From: Caproicibacter fermentans
GTDB lineage: Bacteria; Bacillota; Clostridia; Oscillospirales; Acutalibacteraceae
Direction of reading: 5' to 3'
DNA: 64,000 nucleotides
Assembly (NCBI RefSeq): GCF_009746625.1
Contig: NZ_VWXL01000014.1
Coordinates: 248,001-312,000, forward strand
How positions within the stretch are numbered: the stretch's first letter is position 1; each line of letters starts with the position of its first letter. The notes beneath the pieces are model-generated. The model ran no database searches and was not told the origin of the DNA. It saw nothing but the letters and a program-made list of their open reading frames with translations. A program made the position numbers and the translations under genes. This document shows, one piece after another, positions 32,150 to 39,975 of the stretch.

Positions 32150-34843
32150 TTATCGGCTGGTCATGCCTTCGGAACCGGGGACAGCCGAATCCTTTTCCAC
32201 CGCATCAAAAGAACTTTCCGGTTCTTTCACAACGGCGCGGTGAAAGGGTGAACATCTGTTTTTCATGCGGCTTTTCGAAAGAATAGACGCGATCTCGCCT
32301 TCGGCCCGTTCCACTTCCGCCCGGAAGCTGTCGGCGGAAAGGCGCAGGGCCCCGTGACCCAAAATGATCAGCTGCTCGGCCGCGTCGGAAGTGGCGACCG
32401 TGACCCGGTGGGTTTTCCCGATTTCATTGGTTACTTTTTCAATGTATGCGTCCGCTGTTTCGGCCTCTTTGGTAAAAACCACGCTGATATTATGGTAGCG
32501 GAATATTTCTCCGGCGCCGTGGGGAACCTTGTATGCGTCGAAAACCAGAATGACGGCGCATTTTTTAAACCCCTGATAGTTGCTGAGAATGTCCGACAGG
32601 AGTTTTCGCGCCGTGTCCAGATCTTCCCGCGCCGCCTTTTTCAGCTCGTCCCAGGCGAAGATGATGTTATAGCCGTCCACCAGCAGGTACTCCGGCCCGG
32701 GGTAACGGGGCTGGACCGGGGACTCCTTCGCCGGCGGGTCCGGCTTCTTCGGGCGTGTGAATTTTCTGCGTCCCACCGGGCCGTAGGTCCGCTCAAAAAT
32801 GGATTTCAGCGCTTCGTCCTGTTCCAGAGAGACGGCGGCAGCGGACGGGCGGGCGGCGTGCGGCTCGGTTACCGTATCCCCGTCCCGCGCCGCCGGGATG
32901 ATTCCGCTGTTTACATCCATATGCCTGCGAACCTGATCCCATTTGACCACGTAGCCCGCTCCGTGGGAACAGAAAACCGAATCCGCCGGATTTTCCGTGT
33001 CCCGTTCGCTGTCGTAACCGATGGCGGCAACCGCTTCGTCCTGGTTATGGCAGGGTTCATAGCCTTTCAGCGAGCAAACGAGCCTGCCCCGGCCCCTGGT
33101 GTAGGAGGTAATCTCCAGGGCGTAGTCCCTCATTGTCTGAACCGGCGCGGTGCCGGTCAAAACGGCATTTTCCCCAAAATGCTCCGGCTGGGACACAGCG
33201 CCGGATCTGCGCTGAAGATCCGACATGGCCCGCCCGACGAATTCCGCCGGAATTTCCAGGCGGAACTCGTACCATGGTTCCAGCAGGATGGATTCGGCGG
33301 TCATCAGTCCCTGACGGACCGCCCGGTAGGTCGCCTGCCTGAAATCGCCGCCTTCGGTATGCTTGAGGTGCGCCCGTCCCGCTACCAAAGTGATTTTCAT
33401 ATCTGTGATGGGGGAGCCGGTCAGCACGCCGGGATGCGTCCGTTCCTCCAGATGAGTCAGAATCAGCCGCTGCCAGTTTCGGCTTAGAACCTCTTCGCTG
33501 CAGGCGGCGCCGAATTGAAGTCCGCTGCCTCTTTCCCCGGGCTCCATCAGCAGATGAACCTCCGCGTAATGACGCAGCGGTTCGAAGTGGCCCACGCCCT
33601 CTACAGGCGCCGCGATGGTCTCCCGGTAAACAATGCTGCCCTGCCCGAACTCCACTTTCATGCCGAATCGCTTCAGAATCAGCCGCTTTAAAATTTCCAA
33701 CTGCACTTCGCCCATCAGCTGAAGATGAATTTCGCGAAGATGCTCGTTCCAGACAATGTGCAGCTGGGGGTCTTCCTCCGCAAGCTGACTCAGCTTCAGC
33801 AGTGCGCCGTGCGGGTCGGTTCCCTCCGGCAGAAGGACCTGATAGGTGAGCACAGGCCCCAGCACAGGCGCTTCGGAGGCTGACTCAAACCCCAGCCCCT
33901 GCCCGGGGCGGGTGCGGCTCAGCCCGGTCACGGCACATACGGTGCCGGCCGGAATCTCGCCCGGCGTACGATACTTTTCGCCGGAATAGATGCGGATCTG
34001 GTCGACCTTTTCTTCCCATGCTTTCTCGTCCGGAACGCCGCCGCGCCGGTTTGTCAGCAATGTTTTTACTTTCAGGCTTCCGCCGGTGACCTTGAGAAAG
34101 GTCAGCCTTGCGCCCTGCGCATCGCGTGAAATCTTATAGACCTTCGCGCCGAATTCGGCAGGGTACTCGTGAGCTGCGGTATATCGTTCCAGGCCGTCTA
34201 AAAAGCCGTCTACACCGCCCAGCTTCAGCGCGGATCCGAAAAAACAGGGGAAGATTTTCCGCCGCGCCGCCAGAGCGGCAATCTCTTCGTCCGGCACGGT
34301 TCCCTGTTCCAGGTAACGGGTCAGAAGGCTTTCGTCGCACAGAGCCGCATTTTCATAAACAGACTCCGCCGTTTCGCAGAAGTCCACACAGCGGTCGTCC
34401 AGTTTTCGCTTCAGGTCCTCGGTCAGGGTGTTTCGGTCGGTTCCGGGCAGATCCATCTTGTTGATAAACAAAAAAACCGGAATCCGATGCCGCTTCAGGA
34501 GCTTCCAAAGCGTCAGGGTGTGGCCCTGGACGCCGTCGGTCCCGCTGACGACCAGAACCGCGTAATCAAGCACTTGCAGCGTTCGCTCCGTTTCACTGGA
34601 AAAATCCACATGGCCGGGGGTGTCCAGCAGCGTGATCTCCGCATGTTCCAGCGGCAGAACCGCCTGTTTGGAAAAAATGGTGATTCCCCGTTCCCGCTCC
34701 AAAACGTCCGAATCCAGAAACGAATCCTGATGATCCACGCGGCCCAGTTTTTTCAGGGCCCCGCCGCGATAGAGCATTGCTTCCGTCAAAGTGGTTTTTC
34801 CGGCGTCAACATGGGCTAGTATTCCAATGACCAATTTTTTCAT
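32150..34843 (-). CDS. TetM-like ribosomal-protection GTPase fused to a Rae1/YacP-type NYN nuclease
   Basis: An 897-residue fusion. Residues 1-690 form an EF-G-like translation factor: G1 AHVDAGKT (10-17), RERGIT (50-54), DTPGH (74-78), NKMD (128-131), then domains II-V as in Tet(M)/Tet(O). After a proline-rich linker (about 695-716), residues 717-850 form a NYN/PIN domain. LLVDGYNII (D723), VFDAYK (D769), FTKEAETADAYIE (D798) and VATSDAAEQ (D820) match Bacillus Rae1 (YacP), which cuts mRNA in the ribosomal A site. A 45-residue tail follows. The protein likely docks at a stalled ribosome and cleaves mRNA. Tetracycline resistance is not shown. It is a single gene with its own promoter. Confidence 0.88.
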   Translation of the reverse strand: MKKLVIGILAHVDAGKTTLTEAMLYRGGALKKLGRVDHQDSFLDSDVLERERGITIFSKQAVLPLEHAEITLLDTPGHVDFSSETERTLQVLDYAVLVVSGTDGVQGHTLTLWKLLKRHRIPVFLFINKMDLPGTDRNTLTEDLKRKLDDRCVDFCETAESVYENAALCDESLLTRYLEQGTVPDEEIAALAARRKIFPCFFGSALKLGGVDGFLDGLERYTAAHEYPAEFGAKVYKISRDAQGARLTFLKVTGGSLKVKTLLTNRRGGVPDEKAWEEKVDQIRIYSGEKYRTPGEIPAGTVCAVTGLSRTRPGQGLGFESASEAPVLGPVLTYQVLLPEGTDPHGALLKLSQLAEEDPQLHIVWNEHLREIHLQLMGEVQLEILKRLILKRFGMKVEFGQGSIVYRETIAAPVEGVGHFEPLRHYAEVHLLMEPGERGSGLQFGAACSEEVLSRNWQRLILTHLEERTHPGVLTGSPITDMKITLVAGRAHLKHTEGGDFRQATYRAVRQGLMTAESILLEPWYEFRLEIPAEFVGRAMSDLQRRSGAVSQPEHFGENAVLTGTAPVQTMRDYALEITSYTRGRGRLVCSLKGYEPCHNQDEAVAAIGYDSERDTENPADSVFCSHGAGYVVKWDQVRRHMDVNSGIIPAARDGDTVTEPHAARPSAAAVSLEQDEALKSIFERTYGPVGRRKFTRPKKPDPPAKESPVQPRYPGPEYLLVDGYNIIFAWDELKKAAREDLDTARKLLSDILSNYQGFKKCAVILVFDAYKVPHGAGEIFRYHNISVVFTKEAETADAYIEKVTNEIGKTHRVTVATSDAAEQLIILGHGALRLSADSFRAEVERAEGEIASILSKSRMKNRCSPFHRAVVKEPESSFDAVEKDSAVPGSEGMTSR

Positions 34844-34883
34844 GATACTTCACCAAAGCCTGAAATGATAACGAACATGACTA

Positions 34884-34912
34884 ACTATATCATGTTACCG
34901 TCAGGGAAGCAA
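34884..34912 (-). promoter_or_regulatory. Promoter of the GTPase-nuclease gene
   Basis: On the minus strand TTGCTT (34912-34907), a 17-base spacer and TATAGT (34889-34884), about 40 bases before the ATG. No leader peptide or attenuator of the tet(M) type is visible. Confidence 0.55.
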
Positions 34913-34956
34913 TATGGCGCCCTGTTCGCTGACCTCAAAAAGGTTGCCCGCCCGGA

Positions 34957-35003
34957 AAAAACGGAGGGTTTGCTTCCCGCGCTCTGCGCGGGAAGCAAAC
35001 CCT
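34957..35003 (-). terminator. Terminator of tlp
   Basis: AGGGTTTGCTTCCCGCG pairs perfectly with its complement (17 pairs) over a five-base loop, followed on the minus strand by CCGTTTTTTCC. It lies 11 bases after the tlp stop. Confidence 0.85.
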
Positions 35004-35014
35004 TTCCGTATGCG

Positions 35015-35236
35015 TTATCCTTTTCCGCGCGCTTTTGCTTCGTCGCGGATTTCGCTGCGCAGCCCCTCCAGGGCTTTTGCACGGCGGTCGTTTTTCTCAC
35101 GAAGAGTTTCTCTCGTTCCCTTGTCCGGGGTTTCTTCCATCATCTCGTCCGCCTTGCGCATGTTCTCGATCGTATGATTGATATTTTCCTGGATGCGTTC
35201 CACGTTGTCGCTGCGGTCGTCCGGCTTTGCCTTCAT
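35015..35236 (-). CDS. tlp: Small acid-soluble spore protein Tlp
   Basis: A 73-residue thioredoxin-like spore protein: KAKPDDRSDNVERIQENIN, HTIENMRKADEMMEET, then REKNDRRAKALEGLRSEIRD. The alignment with Bacillus Tlp is clear over the full length. Tlp proteins accumulate in the forespore core. The ATG at 35236 has GGAGA nine bases upstream. A longer frame upstream has no support. Its presence shows the organism makes endospores. A forespore sigma-G promoter was not resolved by eye. Confidence 0.9.
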   Translation of the reverse strand: MKAKPDDRSDNVERIQENINHTIENMRKADEMMEETPDKGTRETLREKNDRRAKALEGLRSEIRDEAKARGKG

Positions 35237-35292
35237 GTTTTTCTCCTTTCTCTGCTTCGCTGCTGATTTTATTATTTTGAGTCCGGCCTCAT

Positions 35293-36084
35293 TTATAAGC
35301 CTTGACCAAAAATTTTCCATAAAGCCGAGAACGGCTGACTGAGAATATATTGGTTGACGGTGATTCCCAGCAATCCCCAGCAGGTGCCGAGAATCGCTCC
35401 GCCGATAACATCACGCGGATAATGCATGCCGACATACATTCGGGTCATGCCGACGCACAGCGCGACCAGATACAGCAGGCGTACCTGTCCGGTCCCCAGA
35501 TTAAAATAGTGGGAAAGGAGGGCCGCCATAAAGAATGCCTGACTGGTGTGCCCGCTGGGAAAAGACGCCCCTTTTTCTCTGACCCCGACGATCCGGATCT
35601 TTTGGATTGTTTGATAGGGCCTCGATCTGTCGACGGCCATTTTGATCAGTTCCACCACAAGCCACAGGGCCAAATTTCCAAGAATCAGTTCATAACCCAG
35701 CAGCCTGCGCCCCAGAAGATAAAACAAAAGGGCCGCTGCGGCCGCAAAGAGTCCGTTGCCAAGCTGGGTAAACGCAAGCATGAGACGGTCAAGCCACCGC
35801 GGCCGCTGCCCTTGAAAATTAAATAGTTCGAAAATCCTTTCATCGATGCGCTGAAATTTTTTCCAGATCAGAGAGAGCGCGGTCAGGCAAAACAGGAGCA
35901 GCATCCCCGAAAGGAAAAGCCTTGCTTTGACCGCCTGCCAGAGCAGAGACCATACGGAAACCGGGCAGATGGCCGCGGCGGCGGTAAAAGTGATCAGAAT
36001 CAGAAAAAGCCATACGGCCGGGTCGGTCCGCTTGCGCCGATTGACCGCGGCGCCGTCCGGCTTGGAAGAAAGCGTATGCTTCAT
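35293..36084 (-). CDS. PAP2-family membrane phosphatase
   Basis: A 263-residue membrane phosphatase with about six helices. The three catalytic motifs are KMAVDRSRP, PSGHTSQ and TRMYVGMHYPRD, diagnostic of phosphatidic acid phosphatase type 2/undecaprenyl-diphosphatase enzymes. The first 20 residues are basic. It overlaps the upstream diacylglycerol-kinase-like gene by four bases. The pair would make and remove phosphate on a lipid, either phosphatidate/diacylglycerol or an isoprenoid carrier. The exact substrate is not determined. Confidence 0.88.
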   Translation of the reverse strand: MKHTLSSKPDGAAVNRRKRTDPAVWLFLILITFTAAAAICPVSVWSLLWQAVKARLFLSGMLLLFCLTALSLIWKKFQRIDERIFELFNFQGQRPRWLDRLMLAFTQLGNGLFAAAAALLFYLLGRRLLGYELILGNLALWLVVELIKMAVDRSRPYQTIQKIRIVGVREKGASFPSGHTSQAFFMAALLSHYFNLGTGQVRLLYLVALCVGMTRMYVGMHYPRDVIGGAILGTCWGLLGITVNQYILSQPFSALWKIFGQGL

Positions 36085-36989
36085 AGGACGGGCCTTCGTT
36101 TCGGGTCGTCGGGCAGGGCTGTTAAAATATGAACGGACGCATTTTTCATTTCAACGAGGGCGGGGCCTTTTCCCAGGTCGATACCGTCCGCCATGACCGG
36201 CATCTCAGGGCGGGTTTTGATTTCAATTCTTTTGGCGCGGAACCTGTGGATTCTGGGGTCCTCCGTGGGATTGCTTTTGACCGCGCATCCCACAAGGTCC
36301 AGCTTGGACATCTCCGCGACAAGATAAAGATTTAAAAATCCATCCTGATAGGAGCGCTCCTCCCCAACCCTGTAGCGGTGGAAAATATAGGGCATGTTTG
36401 CCGCGACAAGGGCGTAACCGTCGCCGGTAATCTGGAATCTGTCATCCAGCCGAATCTCAAATTCGCACGGTTTGTTTTTGACAAACTGAAGCAGAAAATC
36501 AGTGACCGGGACCAGATTGCCGTGCTGAATTTGATCCGCCGATGAGAAGAGGCTTGACAGCAGACCGATTGAGCAGACCTCCAAAAACGGAGTGCGGATT
36601 CCGCCGCAGGTGACCATTCCCACATCCGCCCTGGTTCGCAGGCCGGCGGAAAGCACGGAAACGGCAGACGGAATGTCCAGGGGGATTCCAAGACTGAATG
36701 CGATGTTATTCTGGGTTCCGGCCGGGATGATACCGATGGTGGAATTGGTGCCATACAGCGCTCTGACCGCGGAGGACACGGTTCCGTCGCCGCCGCACAC
36801 CAGAAACAGGTCGATTCCCTTCAAGAGAGATTCCCTGACGATATGGGAAAGATCGCTGTCGGGTTCAATCAAAAAAGGTTCCGCCGTGAAGCCGGATGAC
36901 TGAAGCTGGGTCAGAATATCCGTTAACTGCACGGGGGATTTTTTATTCTTTCCTGAGCTTGGGTTGAAAATCAATTTTATGTTTTTCAT
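36081..36989 (-). CDS. Diacylglycerol kinase-like lipid kinase (YegS/BmrU family)
   Basis: A 302-residue cytoplasmic lipid kinase. The family motifs are IFNPSSGKNK, VCGGDGTVSSAV with the nucleotide-binding GGDGT, and GIIPAGTQNNIAFSLGIP. The C-terminal beta-sandwich contains VMADGIDLGKGP. The Asn in PAGTQNN replaces the usual Asp of PxGTxND, a tolerated variant. Its stop overlaps the PAP2 phosphatase start. It phosphorylates diacylglycerol or a related lipid with ATP, recycling phospholipid turnover products. Confidence 0.88.
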   Translation of the reverse strand: MKNIKLIFNPSSGKNKKSPVQLTDILTQLQSSGFTAEPFLIEPDSDLSHIVRESLLKGIDLFLVCGGDGTVSSAVRALYGTNSTIGIIPAGTQNNIAFSLGIPLDIPSAVSVLSAGLRTRADVGMVTCGGIRTPFLEVCSIGLLSSLFSSADQIQHGNLVPVTDFLLQFVKNKPCEFEIRLDDRFQITGDGYALVAANMPYIFHRYRVGEERSYQDGFLNLYLVAEMSKLDLVGCAVKSNPTEDPRIHRFRAKRIEIKTRPEMPVMADGIDLGKGPALVEMKNASVHILTALPDDPKRRPVL

Positions 36990-37085
36990 ATTACCTGATG
37001 TTGTTTATTTTCGGAGAACCTGTCTGTATAATTTCTGCTTTCCGATTTAATTTATGCGCCCCTTGATTACGAAAGATATTTTACG

Positions 37086-37140
37086 AAAAAAAGAGCCCGG
37101 GCGGCGGCAAAGCGTTTTAATCGCAATGCCGGCTCCGGGC
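37086..37140 (-). terminator. Terminator-like hairpin
   Basis: On the minus strand GCCCGG and GCCGGC pair with downstream GCCG and CCGGGC around a large loop, followed by CTCTTTTTTT. It lies 26 bases after the 111-residue hypothetical gene. Confidence 0.65.
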
Positions 37141-37165
37141 CGTGACGATGCATTTGCCGTTTTGC

Positions 37166-37501
37166 TCAGGCGATGATTTTTCCGTACAGTTCGGCGTAGG
37201 GATGTTCTTTGCAGTCCTCGAGCAGACCGCGGTAAAAGGCTAAAGTGTCTTTGATGGTTCCAAGTCCGTACATGACCTCATAATCCCGATAGGCATCCGT
37301 CGATTTCGACAGTTCCCAAATTCCTCTTTCCAGCAATGATAGAAAGGAATTTGCGGGCCCGATGTCATCCTGATTTAAAACAGTCCATCCGCTGGAGGCT
37401 TCAATCAGATCGCGCACGTCCCATAGGATATCGTGGCTGCTTCCGATCCGGATCCAACGGTCTTCCTGAATTTTTATTCTTAGGACAACGCTGTACATCA
37501 T
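37166..37501 (-). CDS. Hypothetical protein
   Basis: A 111-residue soluble protein. Visible features are a beta-rich opening (MMYSVVLRIKIQEDRWIRIG), an acidic middle with DVRDLIEASSGWTVLNQDD, and a helical C-terminus (GTIKDTLAFYRGLLEDCKEH). No signal, membrane segment, Cys cluster or known domain is seen. The ATG at 37501 follows GGGGG by eight bases. It stands alone between terminators downstream of glmS. I do not recognise the family. Confidence 0.6.
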   Translation of the reverse strand: MMYSVVLRIKIQEDRWIRIGSSHDILWDVRDLIEASSGWTVLNQDDIGPANSFLSLLERGIWELSKSTDAYRDYEVMYGLGTIKDTLAFYRGLLEDCKEHPYAELYGKIIA

Positions 37502-37602
37502 GAAATTATCCCCCAAAAATGCTCTATATATCAATTAATTCGGCTGCAAGAATATTTTTTGGGGGTCCGGAATTTTTTTCAGGACCAATTCCCCCCAAAA
37601 GG

Positions 37603-37636
37603 AAAGGCGCTTTCAAATGATTGAAAGCGCCTTTTT
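37603..37636. terminator. Terminator downstream of glmS
   Basis: AAAGGCGCTTTCA pairs perfectly with TGAAAGCGCCTTT over a six-base loop. On the minus strand it lies 33 bases after the glmS stop. Confidence 0.8.
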
Positions 37637-37669
37637 GTACGCTGATAGCACATATGAAAAAGCTTAAAA

Positions 37670-39499
37670 TTACTCGACGGTAACGGATTTTGCCAGATTC
37701 CGCGGTTTATCCACGTCGCAGCCCTTTTGAACGGCGGTGTAATAGGCCAAAAGCTGCAGGGGAATCACCGCGAGCACAGGAATCAGGATGTCCTGAACAG
37801 GGGGGACATACAAAGCGGCTTCCGCCACCTTTTCGATGCTGTTGTTTCCCTCAACCGCCAGACCGAGAACCTTTGCGCCTCTGGTGGTAACCTCGCGGAT
37901 ATTGCTGATCATTTTGTCATACAGCCTGCTCTGTGTGGCGAGCGCAATAACGACCGTTCCTTCTTCGATCAGCGCGATGGTGCCGTGCTTCAATTCTCCT
38001 CCGGCATAGGCTTCCGAGTGGATATAGGAAATTTCCTTGACCTTCAGAGCCCCTTCCATGGCGACGGCGTAATCGATGCCCCTGCCGAGGAAGAACATGT
38101 TTTTATGCATGTAATTATTGGACGCGAACTTCTGAAGCGTCTCCCTGTGACCCAGTGTTTTCTCCGCTTTCTCGGGCAGAGTCAGCATGTCGTTTTTCAC
38201 AGCCTCGATCTCTTCGTTCGTCATGGTTCCTCTGTGCTGAGCAAAATACAGCCCCAGAATATACATGGTAATCAGCTGGGTCGTGTAGGCCTTGGTTGAG
38301 GCGACGGCGATTTCAGGTCCCGCCCAGGTGTAAAGAACGTTGTCGGCCTCTCGTGCGATGGAACTGCCGACCACGTTGGTGATGGCCATAACCTTGACCC
38401 CCTTGCTTTTCGCTTCGCGCATGGCCGCAAGGGTATCCGCCGTTTCGCCGGACTGGCTGACTGCGATCAAAAGAGTCTTGTCGTTCAAAAGCGGGTCACG
38501 GTAGCGGAATTCGGATGCGATGTCGACTTCCACCGGAATCCTCGCCATTTTTTCAATGACGTATTTCCCGACGACCCCCGCGTGATAGGCGGTGCCGCAG
38601 GCTACGATATAAATCTTCTCAATCTCTTTGATTTCCTTTTCCGTGAACGCGATATCGTCCAGCTTGACGGGCTGGCCGGGCAGAATCCGGGAGGTCATGG
38701 TTGCCTTGATGGCACCCGGCTGTTCGCAGATTTCTTTCAGCATGAAATGTTCGTAGCCGCCTTTTTCCGCCGCGTCGGCGTTCCAGGTAACGTGTTTGAC
38801 CGGCTTTTCCGTTCTTTCGCCTTCCAGCGTGTAAACCTCGACCGCATCCTTCCGGATCACGGCGAACTCCTTATCCTCCAGATAAATAAAGTCCCTGGTG
38901 TAATTCAGAACGGCGGGAACGTCCGAAGCGATAAAGTTTTCATTCTTGCCGATGCCGATGACAAGCGGGCTGTCCTTGCGGACCGCGATCAGCTTATCCG
39001 GCTCGTAAACGGACATGATGCCCAGCGCGTAACTGCCCTCCAGCTTGGAAACCGCTTTTGTAACAGCCTCCAGCAGATCGTTTTTGTAATAGTAGTCGAT
39101 CAGGTTCGGGATCACTTCCGTATCCGTTTCGGAATAAAAGCGATACCCCTTTGAAATCAGAAATTCTCTCAGGTGCAGATAATTTTCAATGATTCCGTTG
39201 TGAATCACGCTGATGGTCTTTTTTGCGTTTGTGTGGGGGTGGCAGTTCGTCTCCGAAGGCTCCCCGTGTGTCGCCCAGCGTGTGTGGCCGATGCCGGTGG
39301 TGCCGGACAGAGCGGCGGCCTTCAGCTTTTCCTCAAGGTTTGCAAGCCGCCCCTTGCTTTTCGCAAGCCCCATTTCCCCTTTGTGATTCAGCACCGCGAT
39401 TCCTGCGGAGTCATACCCGCGGTATTCCAGTCTGCACAGACCGTTCAGTAAAACGGGCTGCGCTTCCTGATCGCCGATGTAACCAACAATTCCGCACAT
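37670..39499 (-). CDS. glmS: Glutamine--fructose-6-phosphate aminotransferase (isomerizing)
   Basis: A 609-residue full-length GlmS that makes glucosamine-6-phosphate from fructose-6-phosphate and glutamine, the first step to UDP-GlcNAc and peptidoglycan. The glutaminase domain starts with MCGIVGYIGD (nucleophile Cys2) and has GHTRWATHGEPSETNCHPH. Two SIS isomerase domains follow (ACGTAYHAGVVGKY and SQSGETADTLAA), and the protein ends KSVTVE as the family does. It is monocistronic. Expression is controlled by the glmS ribozyme immediately upstream, which self-cleaves when glucosamine-6-phosphate is abundant. Confidence 0.97.
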   Translation of the reverse strand: MCGIVGYIGDQEAQPVLLNGLCRLEYRGYDSAGIAVLNHKGEMGLAKSKGRLANLEEKLKAAALSGTTGIGHTRWATHGEPSETNCHPHTNAKKTISVIHNGIIENYLHLREFLISKGYRFYSETDTEVIPNLIDYYYKNDLLEAVTKAVSKLEGSYALGIMSVYEPDKLIAVRKDSPLVIGIGKNENFIASDVPAVLNYTRDFIYLEDKEFAVIRKDAVEVYTLEGERTEKPVKHVTWNADAAEKGGYEHFMLKEICEQPGAIKATMTSRILPGQPVKLDDIAFTEKEIKEIEKIYIVACGTAYHAGVVGKYVIEKMARIPVEVDIASEFRYRDPLLNDKTLLIAVSQSGETADTLAAMREAKSKGVKVMAITNVVGSSIAREADNVLYTWAGPEIAVASTKAYTTQLITMYILGLYFAQHRGTMTNEEIEAVKNDMLTLPEKAEKTLGHRETLQKFASNNYMHKNMFFLGRGIDYAVAMEGALKVKEISYIHSEAYAGGELKHGTIALIEEGTVVIALATQSRLYDKMISNIREVTTRGAKVLGLAVEGNNSIEKVAEAALYVPPVQDILIPVLAVIPLQLLAYYTAVQKGCDVDKPRNLAKSVTVE

Positions 39500-39534
39500 G
39501 TTTTTTGCCTGCCTTTCATAAATGAATTCAGGCT

Positions 39535-39674
39535 TTCAAGGTACCCTGTTGAATTTGTTCAAAAATCGCTTTTTGTTTTTTTCAACATTTCCGGTAGTAC
39601 CGTACCGCAAGGCATCCGCCGAATTTTCGATTCTCCTTGTCCTCGTCAACTCGCGCAATACGAGTTCTGGCGCT
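39535..39674 (-). ncRNA. glmS ribozyme (glucosamine-6-phosphate-activated)
   Basis: Read on the minus strand, the leader contains AGCGCC at the cleavage site (cut before G39673) and a P1 helix AACTCG/CGAGTT. It then has the core GTTGACGAGGA, GGAGAATCG, TTCGGCGGATGCC, and a P4 helix TGTTGAA/TTCAACA with inner CAAAAA/TTTTTG. The order and spacing match the glmS ribozyme class. It sits between the promoter and glmS, so binding of glucosamine-6-phosphate cuts the mRNA and lowers expression. Confidence 0.95.
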
Positions 39675-39700
39675 GTGTTTTCTTTTGAAAGCCAAAACAT

Positions 39701-39729
39701 ATCATACAATACCAGATTAACATTTTCAA
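39701..39729 (-). promoter_or_regulatory. Promoter of glmS
   Basis: On the minus strand TTGAAA (39729-39724), a 17-base spacer and TATGAT (39706-39701). Transcription starts near 39694, about 20 bases before the ribozyme cleavage site, as expected for this class. The divergent stretch 39730-39890 between this promoter and the mtl promoter has no convincing gene. Confidence 0.75.
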
Positions 39730-39891
39730 GTGAAATTGTTCCTGAAAAAATCCTCGCTGCCGCGGAAACTTTTGCATAAAGTCCTTTGATTGCCGGTTCC
39801 TTCGGCATAATGATTTAATTTGCAGCCATACTAAGTTGGTTATTGTCAATTTTGTCATAGAATTGTGCCGACAGGTTTAAAGTAAATGTTC

Positions 39892-39920
39892 TTGTATAAA
39901 AATATATGCGATGTTATATT
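39892..39920 (+). promoter_or_regulatory. Promoter of the mannitol PTS operon
   Basis: TTGTAT (39892-39897), a 17-base spacer and TATATT (39915-39920), 56 bases before mtlA. MtlR is the expected activator. No convincing catabolite-responsive element was found by eye. Confidence 0.65.
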
Positions 39921-39975
39921 AAAACTACAGACTGTTATTATTTACAAAATATGATGGAGTGAAGGAGGAGTTTTA

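Noticed and set aside
32150-34843. Calling the gene a tetracycline resistance determinant
   Set aside because: Similarity to Tet(M) is at family level only, no regulatory leader peptide is present, and the added NYN domain points to another function.
39536-39808. Open frame of 90 codons on the minus strand between glmS and mtlA
   Set aside because: It runs through the glmS ribozyme and its promoter, and has no ribosome site or family similarity.
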